64,000 nucleotides of DNA from Hofstenia miamia. Taxonomy: Eukaryota; Xenacoelomorpha; Acoela. The translations under genes were made by a program, and so were the position numbers. Below, piece by piece: positions 31,500-44,056 of this stretch. The notes below the pieces were generated by a model that was not told the DNA's origin, did no database searches, and was given only the letters and a program-made list of their open reading frames with translations. The first letter of the stretch is position 1. Each line of letters opens with the position of its first letter. The stretch lies in contig SCFE01000007.1 of the NCBI GenBank assembly GCA_004352715.1, positions 1-64,000 of the forward strand. The letters are read 5' to 3'.

Positions 31500-32661
31500 T
31501 CACAGTGGAAGGAACATACTTTATCACTGTTATTAACTTTGAAGATGTTCAAATTGGTAGATTTTTTTCAGTTTGAATCAGAAATGTGTTCCTTTTGTAA
31601 GTTTTTAGAAACTTGAAAAAAGTATTTGGTTTTAGGCATTATAGATAATGAGTTTCATTTGAATTTCAAAGTATTTTCTAGTACTAGTTCTAAATTGATG
31701 GTTATGATAGTTTCAATGCCATCATCAATATTGCATTTAGCTTCTAGTAGTTGTCTTATGCTTGAAGGTAAACTGCACACAATGAAAGTATACAACTCTT
31801 CTGATTTGTATTTGTTGTCTTTACTTGACAGTTGTAATAATAGTTGAACCTGCATTATATATGCAGCAATGTCGTCATTACGTTTGTATTGTTGTTTGAA
31901 AAATAACATTTTATATTGTTCCTTAATGCATTTGGAATTGAAATGATTTCCAGATCAATGTTAAATAATCCTGTATTCTAGCATTGTCAAAACTAAGATA
32001 ATAAGTAATAGCTTTGTCTTTTAAAAAAAAGCTGGTTGAGAAACAGCAGTAGCTTGATCCATTTTCATTTACATAATGTATAGTTTGAATTGTTTAAACC
32101 ATTCATCAAAAGTGGGAGAGGAAACATCAATTTTTCCAATACATTTTGGAGGCTGAACTATATTAAGGGGTGTTGCATTTGTTGAAAATTCAGGCAGTGG
32201 AGAAACTTCATAGTGATGTTAAAGCACTTCATTAGGAATTTTATTTTTTTAGCATAATGGAAAAAAAACTTCAAATTGTCTGACAATTTTTATTCAAGTT
32301 CTGCAAATTTTTCTAATATTTCATTGTGAAATGAATCAATTTAGGAGTTAAGTCAACGGGAGTTGATTAGTTTTCTTGAAAAAGTGAGTTTGGTCTTCTC
32401 ATTTATTTTTGATTGAGAGAAATCAATTGTTTTTTAAATTCCTTGATTTGATCTTGAAGATTGCTTAATCTGTAAACTAAATTTTGTTCAATATGATAGG
32501 CTTCAAGCAATTGTTTTTCAAGACTTTTTTTGGTTTTGGGCATCAGATAAATTATTTTGTAAACTTACAATTATTTGTAAAAGTTTCTCATGGGGAATTT
32601 GTTTAAGATCTTCAACAGTGAGGGCTTTATGACTTTTTGAATGAATAACACGAGATTCCAT
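31500..32661 (-). pseudogene. Gypsy gag-like protein remnant
   Basis: The ATG at 32659-32661 opens MESRVIHSKSHKALTVEDLK. A predicted coiled coil follows (LSNLQDQIKEFKKQLISL), with the small gap at 32753 lying just upstream of the ATG. Around 31655-31909 the frame reads FFKQQYKRNDDIAAYIMQVQ and SLPSSIRQLLEAKC, the typical gag pattern (size-limited sampling, LP.. and a coiled end). A Cys/His-rich word KVCSFHCERKGHI near 31500 may be a degraded zinc knuckle. Several frame breaks. Confidence 0.6.
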
Positions 32662-32722
32662 AATGATATCAAATGGGCAACAGTAAGACAATTCTTTAGC
32701 TAGTATTTAGTACCAATTAGTT

Positions 32723-32907
32723 TGAACTTGAGGTAGAGGTTTCTTGATTTTTNNNNNNNNNNNNNNNNNNNNNNNNNNNNNNNNNNNNNNNNNNNNNNNN
32801 NNNNNNNNNNNNNNNNNNNNNNNNNNNNNNNNNNNNNNNNNNNNNNNNNNNNNNNNNNNNNNNNNNNNNNNNNNNNNTGAACTTGAGGTAGAGGTTTCTT
32901 GATTTTT
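32723..32907. other. 125-N gap flanked by an identical 30-bp sequence
   Basis: The 30 bases at 32723-32752 recur exactly at 32878-32907 on the other side of the gap (32753-32877). This suggests two contig ends that overlap and were not merged, so the gap may contain no missing sequence. Confidence 0.85.
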
Positions 32908-33511
32908 GTAAGGATTTGCATAAAGATTTAATAGAAAGAGTAAGAACATAAGGACTCTTCTTCATATTCTTTGAGAATGTGTTATTATATTTAATAGAAA
33001 ACAAAGAGGTAAATCCATTGATAACAGGTTCAAAGTCGGGTCACCATGATGGACTCGTGGTAGAGGCATGTGCAACACTCAGCAAGCATTCTGCCTTTAA
33101 AAATATTATACAACTGCCGATACTACTAGTGATTATGGACTTCTATCTTTTGAGAAAACAAGAGCATGTTCATTCCATAGGTTAACAAATATTCAGAGAA
33201 CAAGTTAATTCCAAACTTCTTAAAAATTATGGCATCTGGCCAAAGCAATGAACCATTTACAACACATAATTCTCACCTCCTTTTAGACTAGAGAAAATAC
33301 ATAATTATAGCTACATGCAAACCACGCTTCCTAATTGTGCTCATCCTTATACCTAATACCTACAATAACCCAGACTAAGGAGCCTAACCATCTGACCATT
33401 TAAAGCCTCTGGTTATCTTATCTTTTGCCTGAAGTGATACCCTAAGCATTAATCATATTGATCAATAACATAATATAATTAAATAAAATAAATGATAATA
33501 AAGGGGGACTT

Positions 33512-33868
33512 TGGGAAAAATCTATTATCTGAAAAATGCTAAGTACTAAGTTAATTAAATATGTGTTTGGGGAAATTTGTAATAGCAAAAGTAGAAGCAA
33601 CTAGAAGCTAGGATAGCAAAACGTAAATAACAGTATTCCTAACTTTTGTGTATTTAAACATATTAGTAATCAACAAACTCACTTATTATCAGATGGTGAG
33701 TAATAGCAGAACAAATTAACAAATGATAATATGATCTCAGATTTTTAAATTATGCAAACAAAATGGATTCCTCAGATGAGAGACCAATCATAATACATTA
33801 CTAAATGAACACAAATTCTCATTTAAAAAAAATGGTGCTAATATACTACAATACTACTACTCCAATCA
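33512..33868 (-). repeat. LTR (5' LTR of the minus-strand element)
   Basis: Direct copy of 29341-29707. The minus strand continues aagtccccctttattatc, the place for a primer-binding site; I cannot assign the tRNA. Confidence 0.8.
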
Positions 33869-34184
33869 TTACAATACAGTTGTTATTAGAATAGAGTCTG
33901 TTACCATTAATTGAAGTTAATTGAATAGCAGTGTGAATCACATGTGATTCACTAAGTTATAAATGAATGCTAAATATCACAGGATTCAAATCTAACAGTA
34001 GAATTTACTAAGAATATAATAGAAAACATATCATTTTATCTATCCTCAATGCTAATATCTATATGTAAATGACAAATTTTCTATTCTAAAAACAAAGATG
34101 ATGGAAAGAAATTTTTGAGTCATCTGCACAACATTTTCTAAGGAATTCAGTTAAAACTGACAATAAACTTACATTTCTTGATAC

Positions 34185-34223
<39 letters not shown>

Positions 34224-36040
34224 GAGTTAAAAAATATAAATTGAATGAAATGATTTATAGCCAAATAAAGTAATTCAATTAGAAACTAATGTCATGTAAA
34301 GTAACAACCCGTGACACACCATAGAAACTAATAAAGCAGTAATGTCAAATATTTCCCTCCTACATTGGTGAATCATTTTCAACTCCAGACATTAAAAGTT
34401 ATCAATTATTGCTTTTTGTGACATCTCCACTGTCTCTGTGTAGATAAATAAGAATTTGTGAGTTAGGCCTTGCCTCTGTGAGATCAACCCTTCCTCTTTT
34501 CAATTAATGTACTACTTTATGATGTGATTCTAGTCAGAAATGTTCCATTAGCCAACCTTACATTGAAAGGATATAAACATAGATTGATTTGAAATGTTCA
34601 TAAAAATAGATTGATTTGAAATGTTCATTTTTGTTAACATTTTTTAGGTTCCAGTCTCTAAGCAGTAAAAGTTTTTTTTTCAAAACAAGCTAAAAATAGA
34701 TTACCAAAATTCTCATTTGCACAGTAAAAGACATTTAACAACAGCTTTTTAAATTGAAAATATTCTATTGGATTTTTAATTTCTACCTATATATGTAATA
34801 ATAGTAGAAATTAAGCATTCTTTCTTCTTTCAATTCCATATATATGAGACTAGTGCATGAGGCACTACACTTTATTTCAACATTAATGAAACTCTATTAA
34901 GATCATCCTCATGCACCAGAAGTTTTATATGATAGTTTAATCTCTCCCTACCGGCAATTAACAAAGAATTATATTCAAAAGGAATTAATTGATTTACATT
35001 AGAGCTTGGTAGCAGATGCTACAATTGCCTGTGTTTGTAAAGGCATGTCTATGGCAATTTTCAGTTCCAACATTATTCTCTGTGATGGTGTCATTGGTAT
35101 ACCATTTGGTTTATCTCAATCAATTGTTATATTGTCTGTTGACTGTTAACATTGTCTATCATGAATATATTCTGCATTCTTTCTTCCATAATTTGTATGG
35201 CATCTTGTGATATTGTACCTTCTGGATTGCTTATTATCACCATTTGGACTTTTTCATTGTGCAATGTCATAATCACCTTATCAATCACCTTTTCCAGATT
35301 TTTAATATATTCTGAATTATTAAGTATATGAACTATCAGTAAATTTTCAATTTATTGTTTGACTTGTCCTATTTTCACCAGTATTTCTTTTTTTGTCATC
35401 AATTTTCTGGTGTAAATTTATCATCAAAGGCTGCATTTACCATACTTCTGAAGTATGTTCATTCCATGTGAATGTTCATATGTTCATGGTAGCTAATGAT
35501 CAAGTCAATTGTTGATAGTAAATTGTATATTTGTTATCTTTATTTTTAAATTTGTGTATATTTGCTACTATTTCATCACATGTACTAGCTGATAGCTTTC
35601 CATGTGCATTTTAGTAATTCAACTGTTCACCATGAAGTATGTGGTATGTGTGTAGCACCTTGGATCCCATTCTCATCATCCTATCTGATCATTCTCTCTA
35701 TCTTATGCACAAAAGTAACTGGCTATAACCTGTTTCATGCCTCTTTATACAGCACTTCTTACTTAATTGAATTTCACAGAATATTCTTGAAGGTGCACTA
35801 GTGCTCAGAAATGTTCCATATCCAATGCACTGCTCAAGTCTTGCAACCCATTGTCTTTATGTTTAAAGCTGGTGCACATGGATTCTCCATGTACTTTCAG
35901 CTTTACATTCCCAAAGGTACATTTATATTACCAGTTAACATCTCAAGACATTGATGTTTGACATTGATGTGGCTGTATGTGGTTTTTACCCTGGTTTCAG
36001 AGCCTTTCCTTCTGCTCTGTACCAGTGGTCTGCAATTCTG
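33869..36040. other. A+T-rich region, nothing firmly recognised
   Basis: Holds a (TA)n tract at 34192-34219. Lying downstream of the integrase relic on the minus strand, 34900-36000 is where an envelope-like ORF would sit in some gypsy elements, but I see no open frame or motif that supports one. Confidence 0.4.
34192..34219. repeat. (TA)n microsatellite
   Basis: About 14 TA units. Confidence 0.9.
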
Positions 36041-36044
36041 CACC

Positions 36045-37190
36045 TCACTGCTCTGTTCCCTCTAGATTCTCACCCTCTGTCTTGGTGCCAGTGTGTATTC
36101 TACTCCTTGATGTCTCAGGATCTGTGTTTGATGAACTCTCCTCTGGCATTTCTCCTCTGAGTGGTCTCTGGATCTTCTCTTCATTGTGTGACCTAAACAG
36201 ATTTATAGCATTTAATCCCATATATTGGGGTTGTAGTGCTTCTCTTTGAGGCATCACATGAGGTGATATTTCAGATTCATTTATATTATAATATACTTGC
36301 TCATCAAACTCTTCTTCCTCTAAACTGTCAATGTCACTCATTATGTAATAACTTTATTCTCAATGTGTACAATTTCAAATTGGGATTCATCCATTATGCA
36401 AGTGTCCTGAATGCCATCTATCACACACTTCAAGTTCTGGAAGTGTAACTTGCGTCCATTACTAAATTGTTCAGTTAATTGGCAAGGTCTTTACAACAGT
36501 GAAAGTTTCCACCAACAGTGATAATAGTTTCTTGACTTCATTTATGTCTCTTGCCTTCTCAAACTGTGTATATTTTGTTGTTTTACCATTGACCTTTTCA
36601 TGTCCCTACACATTGTATCATTGACTTCTGTCATTTGATTTTTTAATATCTTTATATAATCATTGTTGATCTCCTTATAGTAATTTGTATACTGCATGGA
36701 CAGTGGAATAGTTGCCTCTCTGCAAAACATCACCTTGATAAATCCTGTGGTTGAGTGAACTGTGATATTATAGAAATATTCTACCATTTCCATTACTTGT
36801 CACCATTTTTTGCCTACCACTAAAGATATAATTATATTATTTTGATCAGCAATTGATTTAATCTCTTGGAGGCTCTATTTGCCTGTGGGGGTATGCAGTG
36901 GTCTTCCCATGCTCGAATTCCATTAATTTAGTTATTTTCTCAACTAATTTGCTTTTGAATTATACTCTTCTATCCTTAATAATTTTCTCCATCTGTCCGA
37001 AATTCAGTATCCACTCCTTCACTATCTTTTCTGCCACTGCCTTTGCTATCAGTTGATTCCAATGGGACAATTCTGCAATATCTGGTAAAATTATCTACCA
37101 TGACCAGTGCATGATTGTAACATTCATAATTGTCTGACAGCTTTTCCAGATCCATTTGTACAATTTTGTTTGTTTGCAAAAGCGCTAAAC
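36045..37190 (-). pseudogene. Ty3/gypsy integrase relic
   Basis: Read from about 37180: KIVQMDLEKLSDNYECYNHA then LVMVDNFTRYCRIVPLES, the first catalytic Asp region of the integrase core (DL and vDnfTRy). Downstream, EYFYNITVHSTTGFIKVMFC then REATIPLSM matches the YN.T.H.sTG..P....GRe block with its Glu neighbourhood, with frame breaks between. Then a KTLP...NGRKLHFQNLK barrel and an acidic tail (DIDSLEEEEFDEQVYYN). The upstream pol part is absent beyond 37190. It is related to the relic at 26284-26832. Confidence 0.7.
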
Positions 37191-37895
37191 ATACTCAGGT
37201 GGCCTGAATCCCAGAAAACGAAAAAATATTGGTATTTAGAGTCATTATAATAATAATACTGTTTTTTGAAGCAACCATATTTTACATATTGTATCAAATT
37301 ACATCAGTGCAAAGTAAGAGGGATTTTTCAGAAATGCTCTTTGCTTGTAGCACACAAAATTTAAATGTTTGAAGTATTGCTTTAGCCCACAATGCTGATT
37401 AAACCTAAAAAGAATGCTTTTTGTCATTTGCAAAGTTTAAGTTTTTAACTGAATTTTTTCTTGTTCTTCAAATACTAGTTAAAACATTAGGTCCAAGCCC
37501 CGCCTGGTCCAAATTGCTTTGTCGAATATCATTCCCAAATCCAGTTCAATCCTGCCCCAACCTTAGGCCCAACCTAATTCCAACTTTGCAGTAAATAAAC
37601 AAATAAGTAGTTTAATCAATTTTAGTAAATGAATTTGTTCTCTAAATGATAAAAATTCGTTTGCATTCAGAGATAACTCATGGTAATAAATTTTGGTGCA
37701 ATACTTATATTACTAAATTGTTGGTGGCAGGCAGTGGCTTATGCAAGAGGGGCGTTGTGAAATGTGCACCCTTATCATGCTTTCAAAATTGATTTCTGTT
37801 GGCTAAATCCAAAAATTTTCAGTAAGAAATTAAAAATTTAAAAGCTAGGGTAGTGAAATGCATTCAATATTTTCCAAAATTTCTGGGGCTCGCCC
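37191..37895. other. A+T-rich region, nothing recognised
   Basis: A pyrimidine/purine-poor stretch with repeated ccaa/cctaa words around 37490-37580 (tccaagccccgcctggtcc and similar) stands out in composition but gives no identity. Confidence 0.35.
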
Positions 37896-38099
37896 CACTT
37901 TTGGTCACTAGCTTGGATATGAGTTCAAAGTTTTGGACTTTTTTCATTAAATTTTGTCAAAATGTCTCGTGCCCACCCCCTCAATATGCCACTGCGCAAT
38001 ATAAAAATCAAGTGATTTTTTTTATTTTTATTATTTGATTTAAATCGGATTTAACTCCCTGATTTAAATCTGACAGCCCTGATATATATATATATANAC

Positions 38100-38245
38100 T
38101 TTTTATACCTATAGCTAATTTTCTAACTATTCAATTGATGTGAGAGTTTAATTTTTGCTTTGAGTCAATAGTTACTCCTAGGTACTTGAAAGTGTCCACA
38201 ATAGGAACAATAATATTATTTACATTTAAAGTCACTGCAGAAATG
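38100..38245 (-). pseudogene. LINE reverse-transcriptase C-terminal scrap in repeat copy A
   Basis: Minus-strand reading around 38160-38230 gives VDTFKYLGVTIDSKQKL, the FKYLGv.iDskL motif that follows the RT palm in CR1/Jockey-type LINEs. The same scrap is in copy B at 61275-61428. Confidence 0.65.
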
Positions 38246-38459
38246 TAAGCTATGGTTCTGTGTGCTGGTTAGTCCAATGGGATTTACTAGTCCCATTTTA
38301 TTAGGACCTGAGACCAAAAAACTCAATGGGACTGTGACCCAAAATATTGGAGCGAGGACCACGGATTTCAGAATATTAACCATTATTTTTGTTTAATATT
38401 AGTCAAAATAGAGTTATTCCGCAAAAACAAAAAGAATATGGGCCCAGAAAATGTAATAG

Positions 38460-38559
38460 GACTGGAATGGGATGGACCCTAAGATAAATTACTACCTTTG
38501 TTGATATATGACTGGAATGGGATGGACCCTAAGATAAATTACTACCTTTGTTGATATAT
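38460..38559 (+). repeat. Perfect 50-bp tandem duplication
   Basis: Units 38460-38509 and 38510-38559 are identical. The inverted homologue near 61010-61060 has one unit, so the duplication is specific to copy A and recent (or an assembly artefact). Confidence 0.9.
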
Positions 38560-38820
38560 CCTTAATAGTGTGCTTTATGATGGGAAGGATTTAAGATTTG
38601 AAAATATGTCTCAGTAATTACCAATATTATTTGTAAGCTGTAAATTTTCAATCCATTGCTTTGTTGTGTTCTTGTTTTTTATATCTTATTTTGTTAATGC
38701 CCCATTAAGTGCAGTTTAGCAGTTTTTTGACCTATTATCCATACCAAAGCATTAAACATAAAAATTAATTCTAGACTACTTTAAGGCCCGAATTATCAGG
38801 ACTCCAGAAATTTGATTTTG

Positions 38821-39001
38821 CTTTAAAATTGCATAATCCCCCCTCATTTTTATTTACAGATTTTCTTTTTTAGAAAAACTATATTATTTAATATTGTACA
38901 AATCTGAACACTAGATTAGGATTAATTTAGTATTACATTGCTCAAAAATTTGGATAATTTAAGAGACCCTGATCATTTAGAACCCCTCGTTTTTTGTTTT
39001 A
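38821..39001. other. A+T-rich region
   Basis: Flank of repeat copy A, nothing recognised. Confidence 0.35.
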
Positions 39002-39175
39002 CTAAAATTTTTAATAAATCGCAGATCCCCCNNNNNNNNNNNNNNNNNNNNNNNNNNNNNNNNNNNNNNNNNNNNNNNNNNNNNNNNNNNNNNNNNNNNN
39101 NNNNNNNNNNNNNNNNNNNNNNNNNNNNNNNNNNNNNNNNNNNNNCTAAAATTTTTAATAAATCGCAGATCCCCC
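39002..39175. other. 114-N gap flanked by an identical 30-bp sequence
   Basis: The 30 bases at 39002-39031 recur at 39146-39175 across the gap (39032-39145), ending in a C run. Same pattern as the gap at 32753; probably unmerged overlapping contig ends. Confidence 0.85.
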
Positions 39176-41639
39176 CCCCTATTTTCACAGAATTAAATGA
39201 AAGTATAATTTAAAAATTCTTGACCCAATTTAAATGGCTATTGAATGTATTCAAAAAATGCACTATGAACTAATAGTTTTAATTACTCAATAATTCTTTT
39301 CCCAAATCAAATGTTTGTTCTCAATGTTAGTTAACATAGCATCACTTATTATTCAATGATTACAGCAATGATTACAAATGGAAACAGAATTCTAGAAAGT
39401 TTTGTAAGAAATTCAACAAACACTAAGTTTGTAAAAGATAGTCTTTATTCAGATAATCATTTATAATTGATATAATTGATGGTGTCTGAACAGCAGCGAC
39501 AAAACATACACACTTAATTTAAATAGACAACAATTTATACACATTTTACATAATCATTTTTAAGAATTTAATCGAAGTCATGCCTTCCTCAATATAAATA
39601 TTTCTATATGTAGAAAATTTTAAATTGGACAATTGCTCTAACGTCTGAAGAGTGATTATTAACAAAGGAATGTTTGCATTTAACTTTGTAAGGCCTAGCT
39701 TTTTGATTGAGATTTAATTCGTATTTGCATTGTAGAATTTCAAATTTGTAAGAAGTTTCATGACTATTATATTTAATAGCAAATTTCATTACTTAGTCAA
39801 AAATATTATTAAGTGCTTAAGTAGCTAGAAAAACGTATACAGTTCTCAGAATATAAACTATCATTTGTAATATATATTAATATGGTGTGCACTAAAAGCA
39901 ACAAAGGATTAAGTAGAGAATAGAAATTTTTCAAAAAACTCAAACCCTTTTGAATTATCATATGAATACTTTTACTAAATTTAAAAGGACTTAATAATTA
40001 AAATCTTAGAAAATGTCTCTTATATTACAAACTAGCCATGATTGTACACATATATTATTAAATTAAATAAGTTTTCAATACTAGTTGCTTAAGGATATAC
40101 TTATTTACTTAATTTTTTAAATCCTCAAAGAATGCAAAAACTTTTAAAAAAGTTTATAATTCTAAGCAATGCATCATTTATGTTTTGGTAAGAAAGAAAA
40201 TAATTTTTTCAAATAATTAAATTAAATATTTTTTAGACAATTAGACATACACTTTTACTATGGATATGCACATTGCTGCATTACACTATAATTCACTGGT
40301 AAATATTTAGCAATTTCAATCAAACCTTAATTTTTAATTGATTTAAAAACATAAAACATAAATCAGAAAAAACTTTGTTAGAGGTATATTAAAATATTTT
40401 TAATAATAAAGTTGCATATTTCAGATACCATGAATTCATTGGTTATTTTACAAATGTACACTATGAGCATTTGGCAGAGAAGAGATTCTTGTAAAAACTA
40501 TTCATTCATGAATGATTGTAATTCCACGGGAATAATCAGTTACCTTACAAGTATTAAGAAATACAACATTTTTCAAGAAAACGGTATCTATTTATTCAGA
40601 TTTATATACATATAGTTTTTTTATATGACATTGCAAGATATGATTTTATGGATTTTTAATTGATCAGCATTTGAAAAACAGAGATGTAAGTAATTTTGTA
40701 ATATTTTTGCAATTCAAATTGAATGGATATGATTGCGTTGAAATTGCAAAGCATAAGCCTGCATATGTCTCAGATTAAATACAAAGCATCAAATAGATTG
40801 ATCAGTTCTAAATGATAATCAGGTTCAATTTGGTTAATCACAATATATACGCAGCATATTGCACAGATCTGATTAAACAATAGGGTGCATTAGATTTGTA
40901 TTTGAATTCAATAATATTGGTGGGCTTCACCAACATGCATCTTCTCCAAAATACAAGAAACACATTCATAATTTTGTGCTTTAATCCTAACATTGAAAAT
41001 TCATTAAAAATTTCTCATTCTAGATGCTAAATTGCTGTTTCTTATAATTTATATTGTTATTAATGCATGAAGTGAAGTATTAATGAATTAACAAGAAATT
41101 CTATTATTTCTACAAATTATTCCTACAATTATTTTATACAATAACTAATAGAGAAGTTTGACATGTCTGTTCTGAAAATTAAGACAAAGTATTGTTCATT
41201 GATTGACAAGAAATTCGTTTCTGTTCTTTATTATGGTTTACTTGACGAAGTGAACTCATTATCTGTTGGGGAAAAAATTTTATCCATCACTTGAATTAAA
41301 ATATTTAAATATCAATAAATATAATTTCCTTAGAATATGAGTTCATATTAGAGATGTCGAGGAGCTGGATATTAGTACGCAGGGTTTCCCAAGCATCTTC
41401 AATTTTGAAGGACAATATTAGTGGAAATTTATAATGATTTCTTTTAATATAATTGATGTGGCATCTAATAAATTCGGAAAGTGTATGCTGTAACCAAAGT
41501 CACAACATTTTTAATAAATTATTAATACATTACAATATAGTTGGCGTCAAAGAAAATCTAGAAATTTACTGCTGAATTTGTGAAACACAAACAAATAATG
41601 TGTTAACGTTTACTGGATTAAACAGTTTCCAAAGTACAT
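39176..41639. other. A+T-rich region, nothing recognised
   Basis: About 2.5 kb without a convincing coding frame, repeat or RNA gene. Chance ORFs at 39604-39789 (-) and 40412-40615 (+) have no motif. Confidence 0.45.
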
Positions 41640-41660
41640 CATTTTGGCAAAATGTTTTCT

Positions 41661-42500
41661 TTAATTCTTCTTCGAATAGTTTGTTGAATTTTTCCATGAG
41701 CAGCCTTTTTCTAAAAGACAGTTTGTGGCTTTATTACAGGCAATACTTAAGTGAAATTTATGGTATTTCGGGGATTTGAAATTGCATGGGTTGAAGGTGA
41801 CCTTTAAATCGTTTAAGCCATGAACAAAACTACGTCTATCACCTATTTTGCAGTAAATATTTGTGCGCACGATTTTTCTAATTCAAATATTTAATCATTT
41901 GGAATAAAATAATAATAATATATATTTTTTAAGTCCTCTGTACATAAAGTTAACATATGATTAATTTTGGTTGTTGGAATTTTTTGAGTTCTTTGGTAAT
42001 TTAAATAATGGATTTTCCTGATTTCAAATACATTTTTACAATTCTTCTGAAGTGCTTAATTAGTTTTTCTTCCATTAGTTAAGGTGGCAATTTATTCCAT
42101 AGGTCAATACAAAAATTTGTAAAAGATTATTTATCATTTTCTTCCATAAAAATTTATTCTTAAGTATTTTTTAGTTGGTATTTTGTCACTTGCCTTCAAT
42201 TTAAAAAATGTTCCTAGAGATTTTAGCTTTTGTAAGTATTCTTATGAAAACAAATAATTATTTCCTCTGATTTTACGTTGCTTTTTTTCATAGATGGTAT
42301 TGATATGCCAATTTGAAATTTTTTCTAGTTTTATTTTCATTGAATATTTGAGAGTTATTGATATACAAGCTGAATATAGGTAATGAGGCAATATTATATA
42401 TAGGATTTTATTAAAAGTATTTTCCAATTAATTGGTAAAAACCTTTGAAGCATAGATAGTGTCTTCATTCCTTGTATCATTTTTTGACTTCGTTTTCAAA
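41661..42500 (-). pseudogene. LINE RT C-terminal region (probable)
   Basis: From about 42480 downward: SMLQRFLPINWKILLIKSYI, then QYCLITYIQLVY and a basic helical segment; the region 41661-41870 reads RRSFVHGLNDLKVTFN and onward. This fits the poorly conserved thumb and C-terminus of LINE RT proteins, but only by position and pattern. Confidence 0.45.
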
Positions 42501-42649
42501 TGTTTACGTATTATCAAAGAGGTTTCATTAATATTATATTAGGTCTCGTTTATTTTTAACATTAATTTTTCATTGTTGTTAAAACTATTTGACACATTAA
42601 TTTTAGTCTTATCAACATTTTAACTATATTTTACATTTTAAGGAATTAT

Positions 42650-43260
42650 ATTGCATTTTGTAGTGCATTTCCTAAATTCAAATAGCTGTTTAAATACAGT
42701 AGGTTGTCATCAGCATATTGGACGTATTTTACGTTTTGATTAAAATTGATGTCATTTACATAAAGATTTAATATCAATGGTTCTAAAAATGAGCCTTACG
42801 GCATTCCTTTATTAATTTTAGGTTTATTAGAAATTTCATTGTTTACTTTTATGTATTGTTGCCCATCAGGTAACTTTGGGGTTAATCACTTAGTTGCATA
42901 TTCATTAAAGTTGTATATATACTTTAATTTTTTATTAGTATTTCATGATGTATTGAATTAAATACTTTAGAGGTCTTATAATAAGATGTAAACACTAACA
43001 GAAATTAAAATGGCATAGCCCATTGGTGCAATTTTCTATTTTGTATTGTTTTTTGTAGTGTTTATTGACGCATTCACAGTTGCTATCGGTATAATTATAT
43101 ATTGTCAAAGTAATTTCTTATGTCAAAGGGTTTTTTCCAAACGTCTAATACAAAAATCAATGCATTATTCGTAGAAAATTTTTTTCTAAAATCAAATTGT
43201 AAAGATCTTATTCGATATCTTTATATATATATATATATATATATATAATTGCCTGAGCTT
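42650..43260 (-). pseudogene. LINE reverse transcriptase remnant
   Basis: Minus-strand reading: PDGQQYIKVNNEIS, then GMP, stop, GSFLEPLILNLYVNDI, where the usual GVPQGS...LGPLLF motif has Q changed to TAA (42796-42798). Then NVKYVQYADDNLL with YADD at 42716-42727. The ancestral catalytic pair is retained but the frame is closed by stops. Confidence 0.8.
43221..43248. repeat. (TA)n microsatellite
   Basis: About 14 TA units within the degraded LINE. Confidence 0.9.
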
Positions 43261-43807
43261 TGAAATACTTTTTTAAAGAAGACAATACATATGAAATTTT
43301 CCTATCTCTCATAAACCATTTGATTACACATTCAATTGCAAAAACGAAGTGATAAAACAGCATGGATAAAATCAATACCAATAAATAAATTTTCGTTTAC
43401 ATGCCACAAATTGCAGGACAAATTAGATCAACATTTCCTATTTTATGAATCAAATAATTTGACAAATGAGTAATAAATAATTATAACAAATATCTGGTAA
43501 CTATATAAGATAAGAATAGCGTCATTAAATTCACAAACCACACATATACAATTCATAAAAAATACAAAAGAAATCTTCCAGGCTTTGGATAAATTTACTA
43601 TCTTAATATTTTAATAACGTGTTATAGTAAAAATTTTGCGTGAAACGTTTTCATACTTAATGAGGGGGCCATTTTATTAACAAAAGTCTTATTTAATTCA
43701 TTAGATATTTCTAAATTGTCAGAAAGATTGTTTCCTTGCTGATCTTTTATCACATCAATTGAGTTTGATTTTAATCGCTTATAATGTGTGATTTCTTGTA
43801 TTAACTT

Positions 43808-44056
43808 TCATTTTGAACATTCACTTGGAAGGCGCACATATTCATTCTTAATGAATTCATTGAATTCCTTACGAGTTTCAATATTCGATGCACTTCTTGC
43901 CTTTTTATATGCGACAAAATTCTTTCTGGTTGGGGAAATCATAAAATGTTTATACATTCTGTTCTTTTCGCGAATCAATGCTTTGCAAGTTTCAGTTATC
44001 CAAGGTTTATTCGAAAAAGTATTGTTTGCTTTGGAGTTTCTACTGGATTTAGCCAT
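43808..44056 (-). pseudogene. LINE linker between endonuclease and RT
   Basis: NTFSNKPWITETCKALIREK then NRMYKHFMISPTRKNFVAYK and KARSASNIETRKEF. The kPWit..l..li++Kn.ly pattern followed by a basic coiled region precedes the RT domain in many LINEs. Confidence 0.7.

Larger units (their letters stand above)
29341..33868 (-). mobile_element. Ty3/gypsy-like LTR retrotransposon with internal deletions
   Basis: Two direct repeats of about 360 bp (29341-29707; 33512-33868) flank minus-strand gag, protease, RT-thumb and RNase H remnants. On the minus strand each LTR starts TGATTGG and ends TTTTTCC(C)A, giving TG...CA ends. The order from right to left is 5' LTR, gag, protease, RT/RNase H, 3' LTR. 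The reverse-transcriptase palm and the whole integrase are missing, so it is non-autonomous. The LTRs differ by many substitutions and small indels, so the insertion is old. I could not find a matching 4-6 bp target duplication. Confidence 0.8.
37896..38820 (-). repeat. ~0.9-kb interspersed repeat, copy A (inverted with copy B)
   Basis: Inverted, diverged copy of about 60760-61610. Shared landmarks in order include a ttttgtcaaaatg/gtgccc block, caatataaaa then a run of ttgatttaaat words, the LINE RT fragment at 38100-38245, a gtcccatt/gggact-rich stretch, and gttttttatatc...ccccattaagtgca to tactttaaggccc. A single N (38097) follows a (TA)n tract. Confidence 0.8.

Noticed and set aside
29341-33868. 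Target-site duplication of the LTR element
   Set aside because: The bases next to the two LTR ends (caatt and ttaca) do not match.
33869-36040. Envelope gene downstream of the gypsy integrase relic
   Set aside because: No open frame or membrane/furin-like pattern could be seen; position alone is not evidence.
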